From CAWFLT01 sp963816795 (lineage in GTDB: Bacteria; Acidobacteriota; Vicinamibacteria; Vicinamibacterales; SCN-69-37), in contig CAWFLT010000016.1 in NCBI GenBank assembly GCA_963816795.1, positions 1 to 64,000 of the forward strand: DNA of 64,000 nucleotides. The letters are read 5' to 3'. The first letter of the stretch is position 1; each line of letters opens with the position of its first letter. The notes under the pieces are model-generated. The model saw only the letters and a list, made by a program, of their open reading frames with translations, had not been told where the DNA came from and searched no databases. The position numbers were made by a program, and so were the translations under genes. Below are positions 41,760 to 51,457 of this stretch, piece by piece.

Positions 41760-43265
41760 GTGGCCGACCAGCCTCAGGCACTCCTCGACGCCGTCGGCAT
41801 CAGCAAAGCCTTCGCGGGCGTGCGCGCCCTGAAGCAGGTCTCGTTCGATCTGCGGCCGGGTGAGGTGCATGCGCTGGTCGGCGAAAACGGAGCCGGCAAG
41901 TCCACGCTGATCAAGATCATGACCGGCGCCGAGCGCGCCGACGCCGGCACGATTGCGGTCGCCGGCCGAGCGGCGCACGATCTCGACCCGCACGCGTCGC
42001 GCGCCCTCGGCATCGCGGCGATCTACCAGCAACCGGCGATTTTTCCAGACCTCACGGTCGCGGAGAACATCGCGCTCGCGCTCGAGAGCGGCCACACCTG
42101 GCGCCGCGTCGATTGGGCGTCGCGCCGGCGCCAGTCGACCGAGCTCCTCGCGCGCGTTGGCGCCCGGCTGGATCCCGATCGACTGGCCGAGACGCTGACG
42201 ATGCCGGAACAGCAGGTCGTCGAGATTGCCAAGGCGATCGGGACCGACGCGCGGATCCTGATCATGGACGAGCCGACGGCCGCGCTGAGCGAGCGTGAAG
42301 TGCACGGCCTGTTCGAAGTCATCGCCCGCCTGCGCGCCGAAGGCGTCGGCATCATCTACATCTCCCACCGGCTGGAGGACGTGCTCGCGATCGCCGATCG
42401 GATCACCGTCCTGCGCGACGGAGAGAGCGTCGGCACCTGGGCGGCCGGCGACGTCGACCGCGCGCAGCTGATTCGGCTGATGGTCGGCCGCGAGTTGGCG
42501 GCGATTTTTCCCAAGCGGGACGTCCCGCGCGGCGAGGTCGCGCTGGAGCTTCGCGGCGTGTCGAACCGCGCGACCGGCGTGCACGACGTGTCACTGTCCG
42601 TCTCGCGCGGCGAGATCCTCGGCCTGGCCGGCCTGGTCGGATCAGGACGGACGCAGCTGGCCGAGGTCCTCTTCGGTCTCACGCCCGCAGACGGCGGCGA
42701 GATCCGTGTGGCTGGCCGGCCGTGCCGGATCGCCTCGCCGTCGGACGCGATCCGTGCCGGGCTGGCGTATGTGCCTGAGGACCGGCGGCGGCATGGCGTC
42801 GTGCTCGAGATGTCTATCGCGGCCAACGCGAGCCTGGCCAGCCTCGGCGCCGTCTCCTCAGGCGGGTTGATCAATGGCGCCGCTGAGCGCGCGCATGCGA
42901 TGACCTACGTGGAAAGATTTCGCATCAAGGCGCCGTCGGTCGACACCGAAGTGCTCGCGCTCTCGGGTGGCAACCAGCAGAAGGTCGCGCTGGCGCGCTG
43001 GCTCGCGACCCAGCCTTCCGTGCTCGTGCTCGACGAGCCGACGCAAGGCGTGGACGTCGGATCGAAGGCGGAAATCCACGCGCTGATTCAAGACCTGGCC
43101 GAACGTGGGCTGGCGATCCTGATGATCTCGTCGGAGTTGCCGGAGATTCTTGGCATGAGCGACCGGATCGCCGTGATGCGCCGCGGTACTATCGCCGGCG
43201 TCCTCTCACGCGCCGAGGCGACGGCGGACACGATTCTCGCGATGGCGCTCGACCCAGAGTCATGA
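41760..43265 (+). CDS. Ribose-type sugar ABC transporter, double ATPase subunit
   Basis: 501 residues from GTG 41760, with two ABC domains in tandem. Domain 1 has 'GENGAGKSTLIKI', 'EQQVVEIAKAI' and 'ILIMDEPTAALSEREV'. Domain 2 has a degenerate first loop 'GLVGSGRTQLAEVLFG', as usual for RbsA/MglA, then 'YVPEDRRRHGVV', 'LSGGNQQKVALARWL', 'VLVLDEPTQGVDVGSKAEI' and 'MISSELPEILGM'. Energises import of a monosaccharide or related compound (ribose, xylose, autoinducer-2 or rhamnose types share this design). Overlaps the next permease gene by 4 bp (ATGA). Intact. Confidence 0.94.
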   Translation: MADQPQALLDAVGISKAFAGVRALKQVSFDLRPGEVHALVGENGAGKSTLIKIMTGAERADAGTIAVAGRAAHDLDPHASRALGIAAIYQQPAIFPDLTVAENIALALESGHTWRRVDWASRRRQSTELLARVGARLDPDRLAETLTMPEQQVVEIAKAIGTDARILIMDEPTAALSEREVHGLFEVIARLRAEGVGIIYISHRLEDVLAIADRITVLRDGESVGTWAAGDVDRAQLIRLMVGRELAAIFPKRDVPRGEVALELRGVSNRATGVHDVSLSVSRGEILGLAGLVGSGRTQLAEVLFGLTPADGGEIRVAGRPCRIASPSDAIRAGLAYVPEDRRRHGVVLEMSIAANASLASLGAVSSGGLINGAAERAHAMTYVERFRIKAPSVDTEVLALSGGNQQKVALARWLATQPSVLVLDEPTQGVDVGSKAEIHALIQDLAERGLAILMISSELPEILGMSDRIAVMRRGTIAGVLSRAEATADTILAMALDPES

Positions 43266-44206
43266 CCCGTCATCGCCGCGAGATCTCCGTCGCCATCGCC
43301 ATCGCCGCGCTCGCCGTCGTCCTGGCGGCTGCCGCTCCCGGCTATTTCTCCGCTGAGAACCTGAACGATCTCTTCCTGGCCAGCCTGCCCGTCCTGGTCG
43401 TCGCGCTCGGGATGACGCTGATCGTGCTGACCGGCGAGATCGACATCTCGGTCGGGTCGCAGTTCGCTCTCTGCAGCGTCGCTGCCGGCGTGCTGGCGAA
43501 GGCGGGTTTACCGACGTTCGCCGTCATCGTGGGGGCCTGCGCCATCGGTGCGAGCCTCGGCGCGATCAATGGCGCGCTCGTCGCCTACGTCCGCATTCCG
43601 TCCATTGTCGTGACGCTCGCGGCGATGGTCGCCTTGCGCGACGGACTGCGCTGGGCGACCGAAGGCGCGTGGGTGCAGGACCTGCCTGCGGGCTTTCAAT
43701 GGTTTGGGCTCAGCCAGGCTGCGTATCCTGGCGTCGCGGTCGCACTGGTGGCGGGTCTCTTCCTCGCGCTCGGTTGGGGGCTCCGTTCACTGTCCGCGGG
43801 CCGCGCGATCTACGCGACCGGATCGAATCCCAACGCCGCGCGGCTCACGGGCTTCAACACTGCCGCGATCAAATGTCTGGTGTTCGCGGCCGCGGGCACG
43901 CTGACTGGACTCGCCGCCGTGCTGAACGCGGTGCGCTTCAATCAGATTCCGAGCAACACCGGTATCGGTCTCGAGATGAAAGTCATCGCCGCCGTCGTCG
44001 TCGGTGGCGTCGCTATTCGCGGCGGCCGCGGCAACGTCGCCGGTACGCTCCTTGGGGTTGTGCTGCTCGGCGCGATCGGTCCGGCGCTCACGTACCTCGG
44101 GGTGAGCGCCTACTGGGAACGCGCGCTGCAGGGCGCGATCATTCTCGCTGCGGTCGTGTTCGATGCCGCGAGGCCGATCGCGTTACGCCGCGTGGCGGCG
44201 GCGTAA
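43262..44206 (+). CDS. Ribose-type sugar ABC transporter permease
   Basis: 314 residues with about nine TM helices. The BPD_transp_2 family marker is 'LVLTGEIDISVGSQFALCSVAAG' (about 50-75), with 'RIPSIVVTLAAMVALRDGL' and 'VVGGVAIRGGRGNVAGTLLGV' near the C-terminus. It forms half of the inner-membrane channel together with the following permease-binding-protein fusion. ATGA overlap with the ATPase gene. Intact. Confidence 0.92.
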   Translation: MTRHRREISVAIAIAALAVVLAAAAPGYFSAENLNDLFLASLPVLVVALGMTLIVLTGEIDISVGSQFALCSVAAGVLAKAGLPTFAVIVGACAIGASLGAINGALVAYVRIPSIVVTLAAMVALRDGLRWATEGAWVQDLPAGFQWFGLSQAAYPGVAVALVAGLFLALGWGLRSLSAGRAIYATGSNPNAARLTGFNTAAIKCLVFAAAGTLTGLAAVLNAVRFNQIPSNTGIGLEMKVIAAVVVGGVAIRGGRGNVAGTLLGVVLLGAIGPALTYLGVSAYWERALQGAIILAAVVFDAARPIALRRVAAA

Positions 44207-44240
44207 CGAAAGGCAAAAAAGCAGAAAGCAGAACAGCGTT

Positions 44241-46290
44241 GTGAATTGGCGGCAGCGGATTTTTCCGAACGGCGAATGGGTGCTGCTTGTGGCGCTCGTT
44301 GTCGAGATCGCGCTATTTTCGGCGATCTCGCGGAACTTCGCGACCGTCGGCAATTTCTTCGAAGTCCTTCGACTCAGCGTCGAGCTCGGTTTGCTCGCCG
44401 TGGCGTTGACGCCGGTGATCATCAGCGGGGGCATCGATCTGTCGGTCGGATCGATGGTCGGGCTCGCGGCGGTGGTCTTTGGCGCGGCCGTGCAGGATTG
44501 GCACTTGCCAGTCGCCGTGGCCGCGTTGATCGCGCTTCTCGTTGGCGCGGCGGGCGGTGCGCTCAACGGTCTGCTCATCGCCCGATTCGACATCCCGCCG
44601 CTCATCGTCACGCTCGGCACGTTCTCGCTGTTCCGCGGCATCGCCGAAGGCTTGACGCACGCGGCCGTCAACTACACGGGGTTCCCGGCCGGGTTTCTCG
44701 CGCTCGGTCAGGGCTACCTGGGCGGGATCATCCCGGCCCAGCTTCCGCTTTTCCTGCTCGTGCTCGCTGGCTTCGCCGTCCTCCTGCACAGGTCGGTCAT
44801 CGGCCGTGCCATCTACGCCATCGGCTTCGGCGCCGCCGGGGCGCGATACGCCGGCCTGCCGGTGCAGCGGCGCCTCGGTCTCGTCTACGTGCTGTCGGGC
44901 CTCGCGGCCAGCCTGGCGGCGATCGTGTACGTCGCCCATCTCGGTCAGGCCCGCTCGGACGCGGGCACGGGCTACGAGCTCGACGCGATCGCTGCGGTCG
45001 TGCTCGGCGGCACGTCAGTCTTCGGCGGCCGCGGTACTCTCTGGGGCACGCTGCTCGGCCTTCTCTCGCTCTCGGTGCTGCGCAACGGCGTGCAGCTCGC
45101 GGCGCTTCCATCCGAGCTCACCGGCGTCTTGACGGGCGTCCTGCTGGTGACGACGATTGCCATCGACCGTTGGCGCGGTCTCGACGCCGCCGCGCCGCCG
45201 CCATCTTCGGAGGACCTCGACGTGAAGAACAGCCAAGTGGCCATGCTCTGCGGCGCGATCATCGCCGCCGGAATCGTCGTGGCCGGCACCAACGCCTGGC
45301 TCGTGCAATCGCTGCAGTCCGGCGCGCCGGTCGCAACGGCGGTCCAGTCGTCCGCCGGCGCATCGACGCCGGCGCCTGGCGGCAAACGGCTGGTCATCGC
45401 GATGATGCCGAAAGCCAAAGGCGACCCCTACTTCGTCAGTTGTCGCATCGGCGCAGAGGAGGCGGCGAAGGAGCTCGGCGTCGAGCTGATCTGGGACGGG
45501 CCCACCGGCCTCGACGCCGCGAAGCAGAACGAGGTGATCGAGAACTGGATCACGCGCAAGGTGGACGCGATTGCCGTCGCGGTCGAAAACCGTGGCGGGA
45601 TCTCGACCGTACTGCGAAAGGCCCGCGAGCGCGGCATCCACGTCCTGACCTGGGATGCGGACGCCGAGCCCGACGCGCGCAATTTCTTCGTCAATCAGGC
45701 CACGGCCGAGGGAATCGGCAACACGCTCACCGACGAAGCCGCGCGGCTCCTCAAAGGCAAGGGTGAGTTCGCGATTCTCACCGGCGCGCTCAGCGCCGCG
45801 AACCAGAACGAGTGGATCGCAGTTCATCAAGAAGCGTGTGGCCGAAAAACATCCCGGGCTGACGTTGGCGACGATTCGGCCAACCGACGACGACCGCGAC
45901 AAGGCGTTTGCCGAGACGCAGACCGTGATGCGCGTCCATCCCAACGTCAAGCTCGTGATGGCGATCTCGGCCCCGGCCGTGCCCGGTGCGGCAGAGGCGG
46001 TCCGCCAGGCGGCGCGCAAGGACGTCAACGTCATCGGACTCTCGCTGCCGAATCTCAACAAGCCCTACGTGCACAGCGGCGTCGTCCAGACCGTCGTGCT
46101 CTGGAACACCGGCGACCTCGGCTATCTTTCGGTGTACGCCAGCACGCTCGTCGCGCAGGGCAAGCTGCCGGCCGGCACGGGTTCGTTCCAGGCCGGCCGC
46201 CTCGGCACGATCGAGATCCGCGGCAGCGAGATCATCCTCGGGCCGCCGCTCATGTTCACGAAGGCGAATATCGATAAGTTCAACTTTTGA
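44241..46290 (+). CDS. Sugar ABC permease fused to periplasmic substrate-binding domain (one frameshift)
   Basis: Start GTG 44241. Residues about 1-320 are a second BPD_transp_2 permease ('TPVIISGGIDLSVGSMVGLAA', 'LGGTSVFGGRGTLWGTLLGL'). The same reading frame continues without a stop through 'APPPSSEDLDVKN', an extra TM/signal-like helix (about 332-353, 'VAMLCGAIIAAGIVVAGTNAW'), a Ser/Ala linker and a Peripla_BP_4 sugar-binding domain ('LVIAMMPKAKGDPYFVSCRIGAEEAAKELGVELIWDGP', 'GIHVLTWDADAEPDARNFFVNQ', 'VVLWNTGDLGYLSVY'). One +1 shift near 45823 within the binding domain; corrected length about 682 residues. A GTG at 45222 could also start a separate binding protein. The fusion would tether the receptor to its channel. 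Confidence 0.85.
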
Positions 46291-46344
46291 CGACGAGGGC
46301 ACGGAGAAAGGAGAGCCGGAGAGGCTGAGCACGGAGAAGAACAG

Positions 46345-46620
46345 AGTGACACCCCGCGCCGGTTTGTGGCGCGGGCCCGAGGCGCGGGGGTGGGGCCCCG
46401 CGCCGCTAAACAAAGTGACACCCCGCGCCGGTTTGTGGCGCGGGCCCGAGGCGCGGGTGGGGCCCCGCGCCGCTAAACGAAGTAGACACCCCGCGCCGGC
46501 TTGTGGCGCGGGCCCGAGGCGTGGGGGTGGGGCCCCACGCCGCTAGAACAAAGTGGACACCCCGCGCCGGTTTGTGGCGCGGGCCCGAGGCGCGGGGGTG
46601 GGGCCCCGCGCCAGTAAGTC
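46345..46620 (+). repeat. Four tandem copies of the two-hairpin element
   Basis: Units start at 46345, 46414, 46481 and 46552, about 67-71 bp each. Each has AGTNGACACCC, hairpin 1 CCGCGCC/GGCGCGG, linker CCCGAGG, hairpin 2 GGCGYGGGG/CCCCRCGCC, then TAAA-rich spacing. The array ends a few bases before the ribosome site of the esterase gene. Confidence 0.93.
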
Positions 46621-46632
46621 TAGAGGGCGCTT

Positions 46633-47574
46633 ATGAGAGCTTTTGGCGTGATCGCTATCGGTCTGACTGTTCTGGCAAGTGCGGTCCTCTCCGCGCAGCA
46701 GCCGGCACCGCCCGCGCCGCCACCGGCGGCGCAGACGGCGAAGCCGAATCTGGCGGAGCCGCTGGTGATGCCGCTGTGGGAAGGCGCGGCACCTGGGGCG
46801 CTGGGCAATGAGGATGCGGACCGGCCGACGCTGACGCTCTATCGCGCGAACGGGCGCGGGGCCGGCACCGCGGTGATCGTGGCGCCGGGTGGCGGATACG
46901 GCGCGCTGGCGATGAATCACGAAGGCCGTCAGGTCGCCAACTGGCTGAACTCGGTGGGAGTCACCGCGTTCGTTCTGAAATATCGTCTTGGTCCGAAGTA
47001 TCGGCATCCCATCGAGATCGGCGATGCGCAGCGGGCGATTCGACTCGTGCGAACGCGGGCGCAGGAGTTCGGCGTGCTGCCCGATCGGATCGGGATCCTG
47101 GGCTTTTCAGCCGGCGGCCACCTGGCGTCGACGGCCGCGACGCACTTCGACAAAGGCAACGCGTCGTCTGCCGACGCGATCGAACGCGCCGGTTCGCGGC
47201 CGGACTTTGCGATTCTCGGCTACCCCGTCATCTCGTTCGATCCGGCGATCACGCACGCGGGCTCGCTGCGTAACCTGCTCGGCGATGCGCCAGATCCGGC
47301 GCTGGTCAAACTGCTGTCGAACGAGCTGCAGGTCACTCCTGAAACGCCGCCGACGTTTCTCTTCCACACCAATGCCGACACCGGCGTCGTCGCCGAGAAC
47401 AGCATTCGGTTCTATCTGGCGTTGCGACAGGCGAAGGTGCCGGCGGAGCTGCACGTCTTCGAGAACGGCCCGCACGGCGTCGGATTGGCGATGAACGATC
47501 CCGCGCTCTCGGCGTGGCCGACGCTGCTGGCGAACTGGATGCGGGGCAGAGGACTTCTCACGCGGCCTCAATAG
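46633..47574 (+). CDS. Exported alpha/beta-hydrolase (esterase, BD-FAE/acetylxylan-esterase-like)
   Basis: 313 residues from ATG 46633 with AGAGGGCG upstream. Signal peptide about 1-21 (cleavage after VLSAQ), then a Pro/Ala linker. Core: 'AVIVAPGGGYGALAMNHEGRQVANWLNSVGVTAFVLKYRLGP' (oxyanion GGG), nucleophile elbow 'ILGFSAGGHLAS' (Ser about 158), 'TFLFHTNADTGV' (Asp) and 'VFENGPHGVGLA' (His). The 'HxGRxVANWL' and 'PGGGY' strings match secreted esterases that deacetylate plant polysaccharides. Fits the polymer-uptake gene set downstream. Intact. Confidence 0.9.
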   Translation: MRAFGVIAIGLTVLASAVLSAQQPAPPAPPPAAQTAKPNLAEPLVMPLWEGAAPGALGNEDADRPTLTLYRANGRGAGTAVIVAPGGGYGALAMNHEGRQVANWLNSVGVTAFVLKYRLGPKYRHPIEIGDAQRAIRLVRTRAQEFGVLPDRIGILGFSAGGHLASTAATHFDKGNASSADAIERAGSRPDFAILGYPVISFDPAITHAGSLRNLLGDAPDPALVKLLSNELQVTPETPPTFLFHTNADTGVVAENSIRFYLALRQAKVPAELHVFENGPHGVGLAMNDPALSAWPTLLANWMRGRGLLTRPQ

Positions 47575-47594
47575 GTCGTCAGATCAAAACCCAG

Positions 47595-47840
47595 GCCTCG
47601 AACACGGGGCTCACGGGGTTGACACGGGGCTCACGGAGATCGGAAGGCCAAACAAACCTTTCTAACTTCGGGATCCCGCTGCATTCGTGGCCAGAAGACC
47701 TTCAACATGACGGCCGAAGGAGTGAAGGAGGCGTGAAGGCCATCCAGAGGCGCACGGCTTTGACACGCGGGATCCGGGGGTTGCCCAATTCAACCCCGTG
47801 ATCTCAGTGCGCCCCCGTGTCCCCCGTGGTTGAGGCGTGA
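47595..47840. repeat. CACGGGGCTCACGG word repeat with inverted counterpart
   Basis: CACGGGGCTCACGGGGTTGACACGGGGCTCACGG words on the left face AACCCCGTGATCTC and CCCCCGTGTCCCCCGTGG on the right. No gene in this 317-bp gap. Confidence 0.75.
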
Positions 47841-47891
47841 GGTTTTCGTACCCGGATAGAATCTCCCCAGGGCTCTCCCGAGGAGGCAGTG

Positions 47892-48539
47892 ATGACGAAG
47901 GTGCGATTGGTGGGCGGTGGAACTCTGCTCGTGCTGGCGTTGGCGATTCCGCGAGCCGAGGTGCAGGACACGACGTTGGGCTTTTTCATCACGAGTGCTG
48001 GTTCTGGCAACGGCGCGAACCTTGGCGGCCTTGCCGGTGCTGACAAACATTGCCAGACGCTGGCCGCTGCGGTGGGTCAGGGCACGGGCAAGACGTGGCG
48101 GGCGTATCTCAGCGCTGATGCGGCCGGCGGCCAGCCGGCGGTCAACGCCAAAGATCGGATCGGACCGGGCCCCTGGTCCAACGCCAAGAACGTGCGCGTT
48201 GCGGAGAACGTCGCCGATCTGCACAGCGACAACAACAAGTTGAGTAAAGAGAACTCGCTCACCGAGAAGGGCGCCGGGGTCAACGGCCGCGGCGACACGC
48301 CGAACACGCACGACATCCTGACGGGCTCGCAGATGGACGGCACGCTCCAGGCGAACGCGACCTGCAACAACTGGACGAGTGCCGCCGAGGGCAGCGCGCA
48401 GGTCGGCCATCACGATCGGCAGGGCGGTGGCACGAACCCGACGTCGTGGAACTCGGCGCACGCCTCGAAGGGCTGCAGCCAGCAGAACCTCGTCGGCACT
48501 GGCGGCGCGGGGTTGTTTTATTGCTTCGCAGCGAAGTAA
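47892..48539 (+). CDS. Exported lectin-like/endostatin-like protein of unknown function
   Basis: 215 residues from ATG 47892 with AGGAGG 5-10 nt upstream. Signal peptide about 1-24. The mature part is one domain: 'LGFFITSAGSGNGANLGGLAGADKHCQTLAAAVG', 'KTWRAYLSADA', 'AVNAKDRIGPGPW', 'HDILTGSQMDGT', 'CNNWTSAAEGSAQVGHHDRQGGG', 'SWNSAHASKGCSQQNLVGTGGAGLFYCFA'. Four cysteines probably make disulphides. The 'TWRAYLS...DRIGxGPW...HDILTGS...NWTS...GHHDR' arrangement recalls secreted bacterial proteins annotated as lectin or collagen-XV/XVIII (endostatin-like). A carbohydrate-binding role is plausible but inferred. Confidence 0.75.
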   Translation: MTKVRLVGGGTLLVLALAIPRAEVQDTTLGFFITSAGSGNGANLGGLAGADKHCQTLAAAVGQGTGKTWRAYLSADAAGGQPAVNAKDRIGPGPWSNAKNVRVAENVADLHSDNNKLSKENSLTEKGAGVNGRGDTPNTHDILTGSQMDGTLQANATCNNWTSAAEGSAQVGHHDRQGGGTNPTSWNSAHASKGCSQQNLVGTGGAGLFYCFAAK

Positions 48540-48599
48540 GAACGAGGGCACGGGGGAGAACGAGGACACGGAGAAGAGCTAGAGATCACGGAGAAGAGC

Positions 48600-48945
48600 A
48601 AAGCAGACACCCGCGCCGGTTGATGGCGCGGCCCGAGGCGCGGGGGTGGGGCCCCGCGCCAGTGAGGTTAGTGGACACCCCGCGCCGAGTTTGTGGCGCG
48701 GGCCCGAGGCGCGGGGGTGGGGCCCCGCGCCTATAAATCTAGAGAGCACCCCGCGCCGATTTGTGGCGCGGGCCCGAGGCGCGGGGGTGGGGTCCCGCGC
48801 CTATAAATCTAGAGAGCACCCCGCGCCGATTTGTGGCGCGGGCCCGAGGCGCGGGGGTGGGGTCCCGCGCCTATAAATCTAGAGAGCACCCCGCGCCGAT
48901 TTGTGGCGCGGGCCCGAGGCGCGGGGGTGGGGCCCCGCGCCATTA
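48600..48945 (+). repeat. Five tandem copies of the two-hairpin element, three at an exact 70-bp period
   Basis: CTATAAATCTAGAGAGCACC recurs at 48731, 48801 and 48871 with exact 70-bp spacing. One or two more diverged units precede it. The last unit ends 15 nt before the cytochrome ATG at 48962. In two copies the top of hairpin 2 has CCC to TCC, which still permits a G-U pair. Confidence 0.93.
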
Positions 48946-48961
48946 AGTAAAGAGAGCAGCT

Positions 48962-49863
48962 ATGCGGAGCATCGTCGCCGCGTTTGCGATCGCTGTCCTT
49001 GGCACCGGATCGTTGTCCGGCCAGGGCGGCCCGCCGCCTTCTCAACAACAGCCACCCCCACCGCCAGCGCCGGCGCCCGGCCGTGGCGGTGCGGCCGGGC
49101 TCGGCGCCGGACCGATTGATATGCCGCTGGTCGATCGCGCCTCCGCCGATCGCGGCCGCACCGTCTACGCCGCCCAGTGCATCACTTGCCATGGCACCCA
49201 GGCCCGCGGCACCGACACCGGCGCGAACCTCGTCCGATCGGAAGTCGTGCTGAAAGATCGGTACGGCAGCCTGCTCGGGCCGTTCATGAAGAAGGGCCAT
49301 CCGATGCAGAGCGGGGCGCCGAGCGCGAGCCTGACGCCGGCGCAGGTCGGCGATCTGATGCACTTCCTCCGCGATCGCGTCAACGACGGGTTGCGAAGCT
49401 CGCCGACCTTCCAGCCCGGCAACGTGCTGACCGGTGATGCCAAGTCCGGCGCCGCCTACTTCAACGGCGAGGGTCAGTGCACCAAGTGCCACTCGTCTGC
49501 GAGTAGCAATCTTGCCGGCATTGGCACCCGGCTGACCCCGGTCAACATCCAGCAGCGCTTCATGTTTCCAATGGCCGGCCGCGGCGGTGGCGCGCGGGCC
49601 GGCGGCGCGGGCGCGCCAATCCGACGGCAACCACGGTCACGGTGACGCCAGCGTCTGGTCCGGCGATCTCCGGCGTGCTCGTGCAGATGGACGACTTCGA
49701 TGTCACGCTGCGTGATGCCGCCGGAACGTTGCGCACGATCCGCCGTGCGCCCGGCGTGAAGGTGGTCAAGACCAATCCGTTCCAATTCCACATCGATCTG
49801 CTCGATCGGATCACCGACAAGCAGATGCACGACGTCGTGGCGTACCTGGAGAGCCTGAAATGA
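48962..49863 (+). CDS. Exported di-haem c-type cytochrome (one frameshift)
   Basis: Start ATG 48962; signal peptide about 1-20, then a Gln/Pro-rich linker. Haem motif 1 is 'CITCH' (about residue 73) in 'RGRTVYAAQCITCHGTQARG'; haem motif 2 is 'CTKCH' (about 173) in 'GAAYFNGEGQCTKCHSS'. A +1 shift near 49618 separates the Gly/Ala-rich loop from 'ANPTATTVTVTPASGPAISGVLVQMDDFDVTLRDAAG', which ends 'KQMHDVVAYLESLK'. Its stop overlaps the quinoprotein start (ATGA). It should accept electrons from that PQQ dehydrogenase in the periplasm. About 300 residues. Confidence 0.88.
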
Positions 49864-51444
49864 AACGCTTGCTGCTCGCCGCCTCGATCGTGCTGTTCGC
49901 CAGCCAGGGCCAGAAGCCCATCATCGATTCCGCTCGGCTGTCGCAACCGCCGACCGACTCGTGGCCGACCTACAACGGCGACTACTCCGGCCGCCGCTTC
50001 AGCCCGCTCGACGAAGATCAACGACACGAACGTCGGCTCGCTCAGCCTGGCGTGGATGTACCGGCCGAACACCGGCGGCCAGGGTCGGTGGCGCGATCAA
50101 AGGCACGCCGCTGATGGTGAACGGCGTGCTCTACGTCACGCTGCCCGATCACGTCTGGGCGGTCGACGCGCGCACCGGCCGCGAGATCTGGCACTTCGCC
50201 TGGCCGTCGACGGGCGGCATCCACATCGGCAATCGCGGCGTCGCCATCGCCGGCGACTGGCTCTACTTCGAGACGCCTGACTGCCATCTCGTGTCGCTGA
50301 ACGTCAAGGACGGCACCGAGCGCTGGCGCCAGAAGATCTGCGATCTCGACCTGTTCTACTACGGGTCGGTCGCGCCGGTCATCGTCAAGAACATGGTCAT
50401 CGCCGGCGTGAGCGGCGACGATCTCGACTTTCCCGGCTACGTGCAGGCGCACGATCTGGCCACCGGCGAGATGCAGTGGAAGTGGTACGTCGTGCCGCAG
50501 AAGATGGGCGAGCCCGGGTCGGAGACGTGGCCGAACGAAGACGCCATGAAGCACGGCGGCGGCATGACGTGGCAGCCGGTGACCTACGATCCCGAGCTCA
50601 ATCACATCTATGTCTCGACCGGGAATCCTCAGCCCGTGATCGCGCACAAGAACCGGAAGGGCGACAATCTCTACACCGGTGCGTTCGTCGCGCTCAATGC
50701 GGACACCGGCAAGATGGCGTGGTACTTCCAGTCGTCGCCGCACGATACGCACGACTGGGATTCGACGCAGACGCCGGTGGTCTTCGACGGCGTCATCGAC
50801 GGCAAGCCGCGCAAGCTCATCGCGCAGGCGGCGCGCAACGGACACTTCTTCGTGCTCGATCGCACGACCGGCAAGGCCATCATCTCGTCCGAGTACGTGA
50901 AGACGAACTGGACATCCGGCTACGACGCCAAGGGTCAGCCGATTCCGAATCCTGCCAAGGAACCGCAGATCGACGGCGCGCTCGTGACGCCGAATCAGGG
51001 CGGCGCGACCAACTGGCCGCCGCCGAGCTTCAGCCCGGCGACCGGGCCTCTTCTACGTCAGCGCCTCGCGCGCGTTCAGCATCTTCTACCTCTACGACAT
51101 CGGCGACAACCCGATGGGCTGGGGCGGCACCGATCGCGGCGGCTACTCCGAGTCGATGATCCAGGCGATCGACTACAAGACCGGCAAGATCCGCTGGTCG
51201 CACACCAGTGGGAGAGCAACATCCGCGAGCGGGCTGCTCAGCACGGCCGGCAACCTGCTGTTCGCCGGCGGACCTTCCGCAGGACATCGTCGCCCTGAAC
51301 GCGACGACCGGTGACGCGCTGTGGCACGCGCGCCTCAACGCCGCCGTCAGCAACGGACCGATCACCTACGAAATGGACGGCCGCCAGTACCTCATCGTCG
51401 GCGCCGGCGACACGCTCTGGGCGTTCGTGATGAACGGACAATAG
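49860..51444 (+). CDS. PQQ-dependent quinoprotein dehydrogenase (about five frameshifts)
   Basis: Start ATG 49860, signal peptide about 1-17. Beta-propeller blades of the methanol/alcohol/glucose dehydrogenase type: 'SWPTYNGDYSGRRFSPLD', 'INDTNVGSLSLAWMYRPN', 'GTPLMVNGVLYVTLPDHVWAVDARTGREIWHF', 'HIYVSTGNPQPV', 'WDSTQTPVVFDG', 'GHFFVLDRTTGKAI', 'ALVTPNQGGATNWPPPSFSP', and the final 'GRQYLIVGAGDTLWAFVMNGQ'. Shifts near 50021, 50085, 51050, 51210 and 51273. Corrected length about 525 residues. It oxidises an alcohol or sugar in the periplasm and passes electrons to the adjacent cytochrome; specificity is not evident. No vicinal-cysteine pair was identified. Confidence 0.88.
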
Positions 51445-51457
51445 ACGCCGACACTTG

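Noticed and set aside
48600..48945. Open frames through the repeats (translating as W-R-G-P-E-A-R-G-W-G-P-A-P)
   Set aside because: The open frames are a by-product of the repeat's composition; stems covary at the DNA/RNA level rather than conserving amino acids, and there is no ribosome site.
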